Shown here one piece after another: positions 26,644 to 37,119 of a DNA stretch of 64,000 bases. Both the position numbers and the translations under genes were made by a program. The stretch comes from Cladochytrium replicatum (lineage: Eukaryota; Chytridiomycota; Chytridiomycetes; Cladochytriales; Cladochytriaceae), in the NCBI GenBank assembly GCA_025526935.1, contig JAHLKD010000056.1:286035-350034 (forward strand), given 5' to 3'. The first letter of the stretch is position 1. Every line of letters starts with the position of its first letter. The notes under the pieces are model-generated. The model saw only the letters and a list, made by a program, of their open reading frames with translations. It ran no database searches and was not told the origin of the DNA.

Positions 26644-29600
26644 TTAGTCCTGCTCGATCATCACATCGGTACCCAACACATTATCAGACTCCAAAATGCC
26701 TGCAGTCCTCAGTTCCTGCATCAGAAATTATTAGCAAACATGATCATTGGTTCTGTAAGGGTCATACCGTCTGCTTTAGACGTCCGAGGAATTGTCTTTT
26801 CAAAAGCTTCTCCTCTTTACCAGTCGCATCTCCGATCGAGTTATAGTCTGGAAACTCTTCTCGTAGCTGCTTCTCAATAGAATCTGGCAGCTATAAAATT
26901 GATAGAGTGTTTAGTATCAGGTTGGGTCCAAATTATGATACAAGGACTTACCACCCAAAGCTCATCCTGGTATTCCAAAAGCGATCGAACCGCTTCGATT
27001 GCCAAGAAAGCCTCGTCGTCCACAGGATTTTTGCTTTTCGAATACAAAATATTTGGTGCGATCACCGTTGCGAGGTTGTCCAACGTCATTCGGTTTCCCC
27101 ACTCTGGCTGCTTTGCCTTCCCTGGAGCATACCCCGTCGGAGGAGATGAACCGCCCCCATTGCTGGACAACGGGAACTCTGGGGTAGTGCTCTCAGACGT
27201 CGCTGGCAAGTTTACCGTGCTGTAGTTACTATTTGCAGTGTTCAATACGGTCGTCATGCTAGCCGCTGGAGCGTTGGTTGCAGTTAACGAAGAGTTCGTA
27301 GCGGATTCCGATTCCAAGTTATGGTTGGCGACGTGCCGGAGAAACCAGCAAAGAACTTCGAGAAGGTCAAGGTTCGCTTTTGGAAGGAGGCATACAACTA
27401 GGTGAATCATCTGCTTCCGTGCCTTTGGATCCGGGAGTTCTACAAGCCAAAGTCAGACCCATCCCGATAAACTGAAAAGTTAATTATACATACTTTGCGA
27501 GAGGATGAACAGCTTGTGAAGCTTAAACGTGAGAAGGGGCTCAGGCAGCTCGCGCAAAAACTTTTTGATGAGTGCGGCAATTTGGATGGGGTTATCGTCG
27601 CTCAAATCGATGGCCCTTGGATCCCGGTCAAGTGATTCCGAGACCACTTTCAATCTTCTGATATTTCCGTTCTTTCGGAAAATGCCCTCAGCGGTCAGAT
27701 CTGCAAATACTAATCAGCCGAACTGAGATTGAGGATATACACTTTCTTACCCATTTCCAGAAGAAACCGAATGCACCCATCGACAACCAATGGAATCCTT
27801 GTCTGACTATGATTGCTTGGCCCCATCCAGTCCGCACCGTGCCGATCCACCAGCACGTCCAACGGGACCCCGAAAGTGCCATCCTTGATCTTGCTCTTTC
27901 CAGGGTTCATCATCCCAGCCATCTTACTCCACACACTCTTCCCGTTTCCACCAGGACTCTCCACGTACTCTCTGAGCTGTTCCAAACTGGGAATCTCCTT
28001 CGACACAAGCGGGTACATGTGCAATACTGCAAGTTGCCGAACAACGAGGTGCACCAGTCCACTCAGTTCGCTGAGGTACCTCGGTCCACCCGTCGATCCT
28101 TGAACAACTCCGACCATGTTCATGTTCATGCCATTGAACTGAGTCTGCGGAGAGCTGCCGAAAGAGCCAGCACTTCCGACGGATGCGAACGATCTCGGAG
28201 CACTATTGAACTGGATATTCCGCGTCATCTGCTGATTAGAGTACTGCGGAGGCATTTGCTGTCCGCCATGTCCTTGAGCGTAACTCATGGCGTTGCTTTG
28301 ATAGATCGGGAGGCTGGCGCTACTCGCATTGCTTCCGTTGGAAAACCGCTCAGCTAGCGACGCGTCTCGTGGGTAGATCATGAACTGATCACCAGGGACC
28401 CCCCCAACGTGCAGTCCAGTTTGCGAGTGCGAGAAAGAGTCAGGCTCAATTTGACGCGACTGCTCAGATAGAGCCTTGGAAATTCCAGCTTGGGTATCGT
28501 TGTTATAGTCAAACCCAATGGAGCGTTGCTCCTGTTGCCCATGTTGTGCTCCTCTGTCACCATCCGCATTCTCATTCGCCACACCCATCTCCACATTGCC
28601 TTGCGCAAGTCCAGCCATAATCTTCTCCTGGCTTTTCTTCATTCGGTCAGTGTAGTTGTCCACCTCAATTGCAAACTGCCCCTGTGGTTCAGCTGTAACA
28701 TAATCATTAACTAAATCCAAAATGCTGTCACTGGAAAAACCTACGTTTCACTTTTAGCAAAATACACAACCTCTTTAGCGCGCATCGCAACAGGAACGTG
28801 TACTGCTCCAACTGCGTTACCCTCTCGAAACCTCCTCGCACGGTCCCGGGCGGTGTTCCTTCTGGTAAATGGTCTCGACAATAGACCGCAATGTCCTTTT
28901 TGCTCTTCTCGCCTTCGGCAGCCGATGCAAGTGTCCATTCCACACTGAACGCGTCGCGCATTCTCGGTCCCCTCAAATCAGCATCGCAAGTCCGACACAC
29001 GAAACAACCTAGGTGCCACCGTCGAGACGATAAGGCACCTCCGGTGCTAGTTGTGGTCTGCTGCTTAATGCATTCCTCTTCGATAGACTTTCGACAGTGT
29101 ACACATAGATCTGTCTTTTCACGAGGAAGGAGGTGGCTGGAGCCGTTCGATAGACTACCGAGTGAGGATAGCCGGTCGAGGAAATCATTGATTGCTGTTG
29201 GTGATCCGTGCACTCGTTCCTGAGAGGAAACGAAGATTAAGCGTCATGAAACGAATCCATACGACAGCCGACCAATACCAATTTCAAAGCACCGTTCAAA
29301 GCAGCCCGAATATGTAGTTTCAAAACATGTGCTAAAGTTGTCACCAGACTGATCAGGTCCTGGGTACCCTCAGGTTTCTGTGCACCAGAGCCGGTTGGAG
29401 TTTGACCAGCTCCAGCTGCCGCAGCTGCACCTTCCTTCGAAGTCTGACTTAGCAACGAGAAAAAGTGCACCACCTTTTTCGCGAGCTGTTTTGGTTCCCG
29501 ATTGTGTTGCAACCCCGTTTTCTCACCAAAACCTGCCAGCTGAGCGTCGATCTCGTCGATCCCCGCATACAACGCCTCCACATGGCAAATAAACTTTCCG

Positions 29601-30750
29601 GCTTGAACAATACCGTCTTCGTACGACTGGGAGGTAAAGTGGTGCAGCATCTCAGAAATGCACTCAGCCGAAGACTCTTCAAAAGCGTTCAGCACATAGA
29701 GAATGCGAGCTGCTTTTTCTGTGGTTTGTTGCTGTCTTCGGGTTTCCTCTATTTGTAAATTGTTCATCAGGTTCATATATCATCTGGGAAAGTTCATCGT
29801 ATAGCAGTACCTTCAGCAGTTCCGCTGAGCTCGCCAGGGATCTGTACAGGTAGCGGTCCGTATCGTGAAGAAGCTAGTTTCACATAGAATAGCTGCAACA
29901 ATCACGAGGCGTAAATATTCAATTCTTTCACCATCACTAGTCTTCGGTCGCTAACCTTGTAGATCATATAACACTCTGGGTGCCATTGCTGTACCTCCCC
30001 TTCCTTGTTCATTTCCACGAAATTCTTCAGCACGGCCATCTGACATCCTCCACACTTTGCAGCAAACAAAACCGAGTAGTGATATTGGCAGTAAACCTGG
30101 CCCCCCCGCTCATAGTACGAGTCATGCTGCCGAAATACGGTCGGGCAAGCGGAGCAAGAGAAATGCTCCAAGTGATATTTTTTGTTGAGAGCGTTGATAT
30201 GCGGGCCACGCAGAGCTCCACCGCATTTTGCACAGAGGAGGTCAAGTCGACGGAAGTAGTCTTTTTCACAAAAGATCTGCGGGGTACCGTCGGCGGCTTT
30301 GAGGGGAAAGAACTTCTCTGCCACAACTTGGTGGCAATCCTTACACAAAAAAGATAAATATGCAGCGGATGTACCACGGTCCAATCTAATTTAAAGTACC
30401 ATGCATTGGAAGCAGTCAAGGTGATAATGTCCATTCAGTGCCCTGACAAAGTGCCCTTCAATGACCTTTTTGCAAGCATAGCACACTTTCGGCTCCTTAA
30501 CGGCCGCGGTTGTGCTGCCGGTTGTTGTTGATGTAGATAGAGACGGGGGTGCGCTGGCGGGTTGTTGTGAAGATGGGTCTGGTGGGGGTTGGTTCAGTGT
30601 GAGTGCGGTAACTGGGGTGAGCGATGATCCGTTGGCGTGCTGCAGTTGGAGATTTCGATGCGTAACGGAGGATTCCGACTGCTGAAGCGATTGAGAGTCA
30701 ACGTCGTGCCCTGGCATTTCGACAGCCAATGTCGGTACGGGTTTCATCAT
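26644..30750 (-). CDS. LRG1: LIM-domain Rho GTPase-activating protein (Lrg1 type)
   Basis: Predicted GAP for Rho1, controlling cell-wall and actin signalling at sites of growth. ATG 30750 starts a Ser/Thr/Gln-rich N-terminus, then LIM1 (CYACKKVIEGHF...CFQCM joined by splicing to DCHQVV...CEKDYF), LIM2 (CAKCGGALRGPHI...CSACPTVF...YCQYHY) and LIM3 (CGGCQMAV...WHPECYMIYK). A helical region follows (29776-29250), then a fourth LIM-like module (CVHCRKSI...WHLGCFVCRTC, about 29120-28860), a disordered Gln/Ser/Met-rich linker and a RhoGAP domain (GTFGVPLDVLVDRHGADW...; the intron join gives AEGIFRKNG with the arginine finger; NLATVIAPNIL). The last exon is small (26696-26644). Yeast Lrg1 has three LIMs, so the fourth is an addition or a diverged copy. 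Confidence 0.92.
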
Positions 30751-31457
30751 CGTAGATTGGACGAAGCAGTCAGAATAATTTAGGGGATGGAGAGTCCAGC
30801 ATCGACGGAGAAGTCGAGAGCGAATTAAGCTAAGAAGCTTTCGCGACCTCCGAACTATATAGTACGATCAGCGAAACTCAACCCAGTTTAGCAGGTCGAG
30901 CAATAAAAATCGAATCGCGTCGTCGGTCGTTGGATTGGAGGCCGTTGGGATGGGTGGCCGTGCACGGTGGGAGAAACAAGCCTGGAATAACTAATTTTAA
31001 AGGAAACCAGGTAACAGTATCGGTAACACAGCACAGGTATTGATTATTACGAATATCTGCAATTCTGCATGTGGAGAGTGAACTTGGAACATTCCATATG
31101 TGGACGCTAATTTGATGCGAATTGTTTTGAACTTTTAGGGTTGACAAGAAACAAGAGCAAGCGGAAGGCAAGAGAACCAAGCACAAGATCCGATGAACGA
31201 CAGTTGCACCGCCCCCATGAGGTGCAAAGGTACATCCGGAAACACAGCGCATTCGTCTGATTCAAAAAGGGGCATTATTAACGAATCTCCAACACACAAA
31301 AGAAAAGAGATCCAGTCAGAAAACGTCAAGAAAACCACACGACCCAAGAAAACGAAACATGAAAAAACGCCAAAAGTATAAAATAACCAAACTCCAAAAA
31401 GCACGAAACTGATCAACCGCCCAATAAGACTCGCTTGTCTCTTTTGATGAACGCATT
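30751..31457. other. Spacer between LRG1 and bZIP gene 1
   Basis: About 700 bp containing the LRG1 promoter side and the bZIP 3' flank. A TATA-like CTATATAGTACG lies at about 30855, upstream of the LRG1 start. I see no gene. Confidence 0.5.
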
Positions 31458-33252
31458 TTAGAACAATCCCGCGTTCGCGCTGACCTGTGCTCCCTTTCCG
31501 AGCATCCCGAGCGTAGCTACCGGTGGGAACGTCTGCACTCCAGCCTTCAGCCGTAGCTAGCAAGAAAGAAAACGAATGAGTTCTAGAAGTGAAGAGTCTT
31601 TGTCGTCTCTCTATGCCATCGGTCCCTTTCCATTACCATCAAGTGGTGCCACTATCCAACCAATCGCCCGTCCATTACTGATCCTCTTTCGCTCCATTCC
31701 TACTCCTCGTTGCCTCCATTCTATATCACTTTTTGAAATACTCACCATGTACATCCTCTTCTTCTCGCGGCAGTTGTTGACAAGCTCCAAGAACCCTTCC
31801 TTGTCGTCGTTCTTGCACGCCTCGACCATGAGGCTCTGCACCTGCTGGATCTCCGAGCACGTCGCCTTGGAGCTAAACATGTCGCACAGCTCGTCGAGCG
31901 CGGCCTCGTCGTCGACAAACTGCTTCACCTTGTCCACAATCTCTGCGTTCTCGCACAGTTTGGAACACGGCGCCGACGAGCCAGTGTCGAGCGCGGGCTG
32001 CGATGCCGTGGTGGCGGGGTGTGAGGTGGGGACGTAGCGGTTCGTTGCGGTGTTTGCGGTCGCGATGGAGAGGATGTCGGCTGGGGAGAAGCCGGTGAAG
32101 TCGCTGAGGAGCCAGTCGTCGTCGTCGTTGGGGGCGGAGGTGGGGGGCGTGAGGCGGGGTTGTGCGGCGGCGGGGGTGGAGAAGAGGGAGGAGAAGTCGA
32201 AGGGGACTGCGGGGGGGTTGGCGACGTCAAAGTAGGAGGGGGCGGAGAGGAGGGAGGAGAAGTCAAGGGTGTCGGAGGTCGGGAAGGCAAAGTTGAAGTT
32301 ATTGGTGGGGGAAGGCGGGGCGAGGGGAGGGGGGAAGACGGCGTTGGAGGAGGTTGCGGAGGAGGTGTGGTCGAGGAGGGAGGGGGAGGAGGTGGCTGGG
32401 GAGGCAAAGGTCGGAGGGTTGGGGGTAGAGGAGGTGGAGGAGGAGCGGAGGAAGACGTCGGTTGCTGAGGAAGAGGTTGAGGACCCACGGATGGGAGCTA
32501 CGGCGGGGATGACAGGGGCCGCGGTGGTGTTGCGGAGCGAAAAGTTCTCGGATTGAAGCTGCTTCACTTTGGAGCGTAGGGCTAGGTTCTCAACAATCAG
32601 AGAGACGGTGGAGGGAGCCTGTCCGGGATCGTCGGGGGGGCCGGAAAGCGCAGCAGTGTTGGCAGCCTCGAGTTCTTTGACTCTGGCTTCGAGGTCTTTG
32701 ACGTAGCGCTCTTTGCGGTCGCGGAAAGCACGCTGAGCGGCCCGGTTCTGAGCAGTGCGTTTGCTTGTCGGCTCCGTGGTGGCGGGTTTGCGCCCAGGCT
32801 TCTTTTTGCCGCTGGGGAGCAGGCGGTCTGAAGGGGATAAATATGGGATTTGAGGGATAAGGAAAAGCATGGCGAGCGACTTGTAATGGCATACCATCAG
32901 TTGTCAAATCAATAGTGGTTGATTCCGAGAGGTGGTTGCCCTGCTCCATCTTGAATTGAGGAGCAGAAAAGTCACCGTCGAGCAGGTCGTTGTCGTCCAG
33001 GTCGTAGGGGTCAGCGATGTGCGAGCGCTTAGCGGCATGGGCATGAGCGAGCAGCGACAAGTCGAAAGAGGTCTGGGGTAGAGCGGAGGGCAGGGGGTAG
33101 TGGTTCAAGTTTGAAGAGTTGACGAAGTCGGCAAAGGAGCGTTTCTTTGGGTTGTCCGAGTTGCTAGTAGCAGTAGTGGCGATATTAGACAGCATGAGCA
33201 GCAGGTGGTTCTGCAGGTCATCCGGGACGATAGAGTTTGCAGCAGCCATCAT
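31458..33252 (-). CDS. AP-1-like (Yap1/Pap1) bZIP transcription factor 1
   Basis: Nuclear stress-response regulator. Three exons (33252-32895, 32827-31746, 31556-31458) give 512 residues. The basic region is PGRKPATTEPTSKRTAQNRA followed by AQRAFRDRKERY, the fungal AP-1 type (NRAAQRAFR). A leucine zipper with a second helical block (LALRSKVKQLQSENFSLRN) comes next. A long Ser/Thr/Pro-rich middle follows, encoded by strongly biased GC-rich codons. The C-terminal cysteine-rich PAP1 domain (CSKLC...ELCDMFSSKATC...EAC...NNC) is the redox-sensing region that hides the export signal in Yap1/Pap1. The tiny last exon encodes LRLKAGVQTFPPVATLGMLG, aligned with the last exon of the second bZIP gene. 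The paralogue lies about 2 kb away, transcribed divergently from it. Confidence 0.93.
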
Positions 33253-33589
33253 GGAGGGATAGCAGGTCGGCTGGGGAATGGTTGGCCAGCACCTATTAAT
33301 TTGCTACTTGGCAGATTTATGGCCTGAACCTCTTTATGTGGAGGGGAGTACAACTGGCAGCCACGATATTCGATCTCCACCATAGCCTCGACAATATCTA
33401 TGGTTGTTACTGTTTTGAGTGCATTGATTCCTTTGACAATGATTAGTATTAATTTGAGTACTTAAAGTTTGAGTATCAAGTAATTGTGTATGTGTTCAAG
33501 TGGTTGATGCATGTAAACGAGTTCTGGAGTTCATCACAATGTCTTCCGGAAGATGTTTATTCTTCAAAGTTTTTGCATTAGTATATGAA

Positions 33590-34070
33590 TGTATGTTGAT
33601 GATCCAAATACTCATCCTTATGTTTCAGCTATTGGATCACCTACATATCGATCAATATGTACTTCCAGATAGTTTTTTTCCTGTAATTTATTAGCTAGTC
33701 ACAGTTACAGTCGTGCCCCAGCAATGAGACACCAGAAAGGAGTGAAACAAATCATGAGATATTTACAGGTACATCTGACTATGGTTATTTATCATGGAAC
33801 CAAGGCATGATATTAAAGCTTATGCAGGAGGCAGAGACACACATCACGTGGTTCAGCTTGAGAGCAAAGCCACATTACAATACAATATCGTTACTTGCAG
33901 GTTTTAACAGACAGATAATCAAGTAAATCACAAACAGCACATGTTCTTACTTCTAATGGAACTACTATTGCAATTTAAATCAGCTTAAACAAAGCCTTGT
34001 TATTTCTTCCAGCACACATGCTGAAATTTGTTGGATTATGAAGGTTATAGGACTAATACAGTCACTTTAA
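33590..34070 (+). mobile_element. Ty1/copia retrotransposon relic (RT end to RNase H)
   Basis: Plus-strand translations, broken by stops and frame changes, follow the copia pol order. HPYVSAIGSPTYRSICTSR corresponds to the Y-x-x-AIGSL-x-Y-x-x-x-TRPD block. RAPAMRHQKGVKQIMRYLQ followed by TSDYG corresponds to HW-x-AVKRILRYLKGT-x-DYG. SLVISSSTHAEICWIM corresponds to the KQ-x-x-x-ALSSTEAEY RNase H block. It is degenerate and not capable of activity. No LTR pair was identified with confidence. This is an ordinary fungal retrotransposon remnant, not a virus of people, animals or crops. Confidence 0.75.
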
Positions 34071-34474
34071 CAACCATACACATAACACTCTACAACATAA
34101 CAGATGGACTGGAGACATCCAGGAGTTCTCAATGTGGGATGCAGAGAGATCTGTCGGTTATAATTGTCAAGTTGATAACATTCACTTACTAGGGAAGAGT
34201 AGTATGTATTTATGATGGTGGAAACTCGTACTTAACCATACACATTACACACTACGACATAACAGATGGACTGGATACAGACGTTTAAATCCAACACACG
34301 CTTTTCTGTGGCGTAAAGACACATATGATAAATCAAACACATGCATCCCAAATAAAGAGGATGTGGCAAGGTAAGACACGTTTTGTTAAATTCCTCATCA
34401 ACACAATCAAAAAAAGATGTAACATAGGGGCTGTTCAATTTTTGTGCGAAAAAGCCGCCATATAGGTTGGCTCC

Positions 34475-34542
34475 ACTCAATCACGTTCGAACAGGTATAC
34501 CCTACTCCTACTAAGCCAATTCACCACAATATTCGACAAAAT
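34475..34542. repeat. Dispersed repeat, copy 2
   Basis: Counterpart of 16605-16670; shares AATCACGTTC and AATTCACCACAATAT-type blocks. It lies about 400 bp downstream of the copia relic. Confidence 0.6.
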
Positions 34543-34847
34543 TGTTGCTCTTTATGAAGCTACATGCGAATGTATTTGGATGACGAGCTTCATCAAACTT
34601 AATTTTTGAAGCTGTTTTCCAAAATTATTACTTCCTATTACTCTATGGGGACAACTCTAGTTGTAGATCTCAAATTATCACTGGATATATTAAGAGTGAT
34701 ATTAACAGAGAAGTTGTTCAAGTGAATTTAACCCAAGATTGTGACAATGATGATTATGTCTAATTGTTGGTAGAGTTTTAGCAAGTATCTGTTGTGTTAT
34801 CTTTAGATGCAGGCAGTAATTTGAGTTGTCCCTGTATGTTCATGAGA

Positions 34848-35013
34848 AGATAAAATTTTTGTTCAACAATAACACTGAACTGAGACATTACTTTTTTCCC
34901 TTGCTGATCTTCGATTATCTGGTTGTGTTAAGATAAAATTTTTGTTCAACAATAACACTGAACTGAGACATTACTCTTTTCCCTTGCTGATCTTCGATTA
35001 TCTGGTTGTGTTA
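34848..35013. repeat. 83-bp tandem duplication
   Basis: Two adjacent, almost identical 83-bp units (34848-34930 and 34931-35013), beginning AGATAAAATTTTTGTTCAAC and ending GGTTGTGTTA. There is one visible mismatch, so the duplication is recent. It lies just upstream of bZIP gene 2. Confidence 0.95.
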
Positions 35014-35207
35014 GGTTTTAAACGAGAATGTCAATCACATTTCTTTACTTACCCGGTCCCTCCATAAGATTTTGATCTAAATGCGACATCGATCTGACGT
35101 CGCTATTAGTAGTTGTGTATTTGTGTCTGTTTCGGTTGAATTTGAACCGTTACTTCTAAATTTCATCTCATCGTATTTACCGTCCTTTGCTCCTTCCTTT
35201 CCGCGGT

Positions 35208-36529
35208 ATGGATTCGTATTCCGCGTCCTCGTCGTCACCGTCGTTTGAAACTCAGCAGTCTTCAGACTCTTGTATGTTGTTTATCGCCCTCTATTAGTAC
35301 TGTCCTCTCAGTGTTCCGCTTGTGGGCAGCATCGGACTCGCTTCTCCCTCCTCGCAAAAGACCTGGAAGGAAGCCTGCCACTTCGGACCCCAACAACAAG
35401 CGCGCTGCCCAGAACCGAGCCGCTCAACGCGCTTTCGTCCAGCGAAAGAAAAACTACATCAAGGAGCTCGAGGCTAAAATCGACCGCCTCGAAAAGGAGA
35501 AGAGGGATGCCTTGTTGAGTTGTAGAAACACCAACCATTCCACCGGTCCTTCCGAGTCGAACGCTGTTGTCGTCAGTACGCGGAACGATATCTCTGCCAG
35601 CGGCAGAACTGCTCCTGCTGCTGAAACCATTTCTCTCCGAAGCAAAGTCAAGTTTCTCGAAATCGAAAACGCGGATCTAAGATCGCAACTGCTGCAGTCT
35701 CAACAGGCCATGCGCATGGCTGGGAGTATATCTACTGCCCTCACCAGTAGCACCACCGCGACGCCTGTCTCTCTTCCTTCACCGCTTCCCCTTTCCTTTA
35801 CGACAATACCTCTCTCCCTCCCTTCACCACCGCTCTCTCTTCCCCTTACATACACTGCTTCCCCACCACCACACCAACCACGCACGATCTCTTTCGCTCC
35901 ACCTCTACTCCAACCCCTCGACCCACTGTACAACGACACGGCAGCAATCTCTCTATACCCAACACTCCTGTCCGACCTCTCTGCCCCTCTCTCAACCTCC
36001 CACGGCTTCAACCCAACCTACTATGACGTTCCCATCCCGGACCCCTCGCCCTTCACCTTTGCCCCATTCCAGCCCATCGTGTCCTCATCAACAGACCCCT
36101 CGCCCTTCCACGGCTTCAACACCACAGACATCATCTCCATCTCGGTCGCCCGGAGCGCAGTCGCGCACGTCCAAGTCATGCCGAAGGACGAGTACATTGC
36201 GTGCGAGGACCCCGTGATGACGGCGAAAGGGTTCGAGCTTTTGCTGGAGGACGAGAGCGCGCTCGATGAAATATGCGTGCTGTTCAAGGCGAGGCTGTTT
36301 ACGCCGCAAATAAGGTGGCTGCATTTGGCTATGACCGAAGCGTGCAGGATGGGCGACAGGGTTCAGTTCAACGTGCTCGTGAGGACCGGCCAGGAACAAA
36401 GAAGGGCCCTGGAGGTGAGTGGATGATTGAAGATGGTGCACGGTGCACAATGGGATTTTTGATTGTTCCCCATTGCAGATGAGCCTGAAGATGCATATCC
36501 CGTCGCTCGCACCGATTGTTGCTCTTTAG
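35208..36529 (+). CDS. AP-1-like (Yap1/Pap1) bZIP transcription factor 2
   Basis: Paralogue of the bZIP gene at 31458-33252. Three exons (35208-35271, 35330-36414, 36479-36529) give 399 residues. ATG 35208 starts a Ser-rich leader (MDSYSSASSSSPSFETQQSS). The basic region is PGRKPATSDPNNKRAAQNRA followed by AQRAFVQRKKNY, and a second zipper-like block (ISLRSKVKFLEIENADLRSQ) comes after it. A Ser/Pro/Thr-rich middle leads to a PAP1-like C-terminal domain (LLLEDESALDEICVLFK; LAMTEACRMGD). That domain keeps fewer cysteines than copy 1, so redox control may be weaker or different. The last exon encodes MSLKMHIPSLAPIVAL. A second copy of this terminal exon lies downstream at 36732. Confidence 0.93.
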
Positions 36530-36731
36530 ATCGCTGTTATATTGCCAAGCATGGAATCACCGTCGTATCGATTCGTCATTACCAGCGCTCCTTTTGCCTG
36601 TTATTCCTTTCTTTTGCAAGACACTTGTTTTTTTGTGTAGTGGGCTTTTTGCCATCTCAACATTGTGGATTGGTTTCCGCAACTCTTTTCTTTGTTGAAG
36701 ATGCTGATTTGTTTCTTTTTAACCCCCACAG

Positions 36732-36785
36732 ATCAATTTGAAGGCACAGATCCCGTCGCTTGCACCCACCCATTGTGCTATTTGA
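36732..36785 (+). other. Duplicated alternative terminal exon of bZIP gene 2
   Basis: Preceded by a good acceptor (CCCCCACAG) and open for 17 codons to TGA: INLKAQIPSLAPTHCAI. This matches the normal last exon (MSLKMHIPSLAPIVAL) at the protein and DNA level. It joins in frame (phase 0) to the same donor at 36414. It can act as an alternative 3' terminal exon or be a decaying copy. Confidence 0.7.
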
Positions 36786-37119
36786 AAATAACGAATAAGT
36801 GAAAATAACGATGTGTTTATCATCGAATCTTTGTGTTGCGTCCCGCTTTCTCCCAGCTACTTTCACAAAACCCTTCCTTGCGTTGCCTTATATCCTCTTG
36901 CGCCAACATTATGATGCATTTCCCTTCAAACAGCTGATCTCCAAGCTTTCGCTAGGCGTTGGCCAACATCCAGTGCGGTGCTGAGCAATAATTTCTCCCC
37001 GGGTTAATTTCACAAAATCGAACCATAATGCGTGTATATTAGTATACTGGCGAGCAATTTACAAAAAGAAACCATCCTAGACCTCGGTTGCTCTCCAGCC
37101 GCATCATTGCCCTACAGTT
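36786..37119. other. Spacer, no gene seen
   Basis: About 330 bp between the convergent bZIP gene 2 and RPN5; 3' flanks only. Confidence 0.5.

Larger units (their letters stand above)
33253..35207. other. AT-rich gene-free block with transposon relic
   Basis: Nearly 2 kb separating the two divergent bZIP genes, clearly richer in A/T than the genes. It contains a Ty1/copia pol fragment, an imperfect direct repeat of about 47 bp (34071-34117 and 34231-34277, both with CATAACAGATGGACTGG), one copy of a dispersed repeat and an 83-bp tandem duplication. The outer few hundred bases on each side probably hold the two bZIP promoters. Confidence 0.7.

Noticed and set aside
32160-32468. Gly/Glu-rich plus-strand frame and Pro-rich minus-strand frame (31925-32488) in the bZIP 1 middle
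   Set aside because: They are out-of-frame readings of the GC-biased Ser/Thr/Pro-rich coding region of the bZIP gene.
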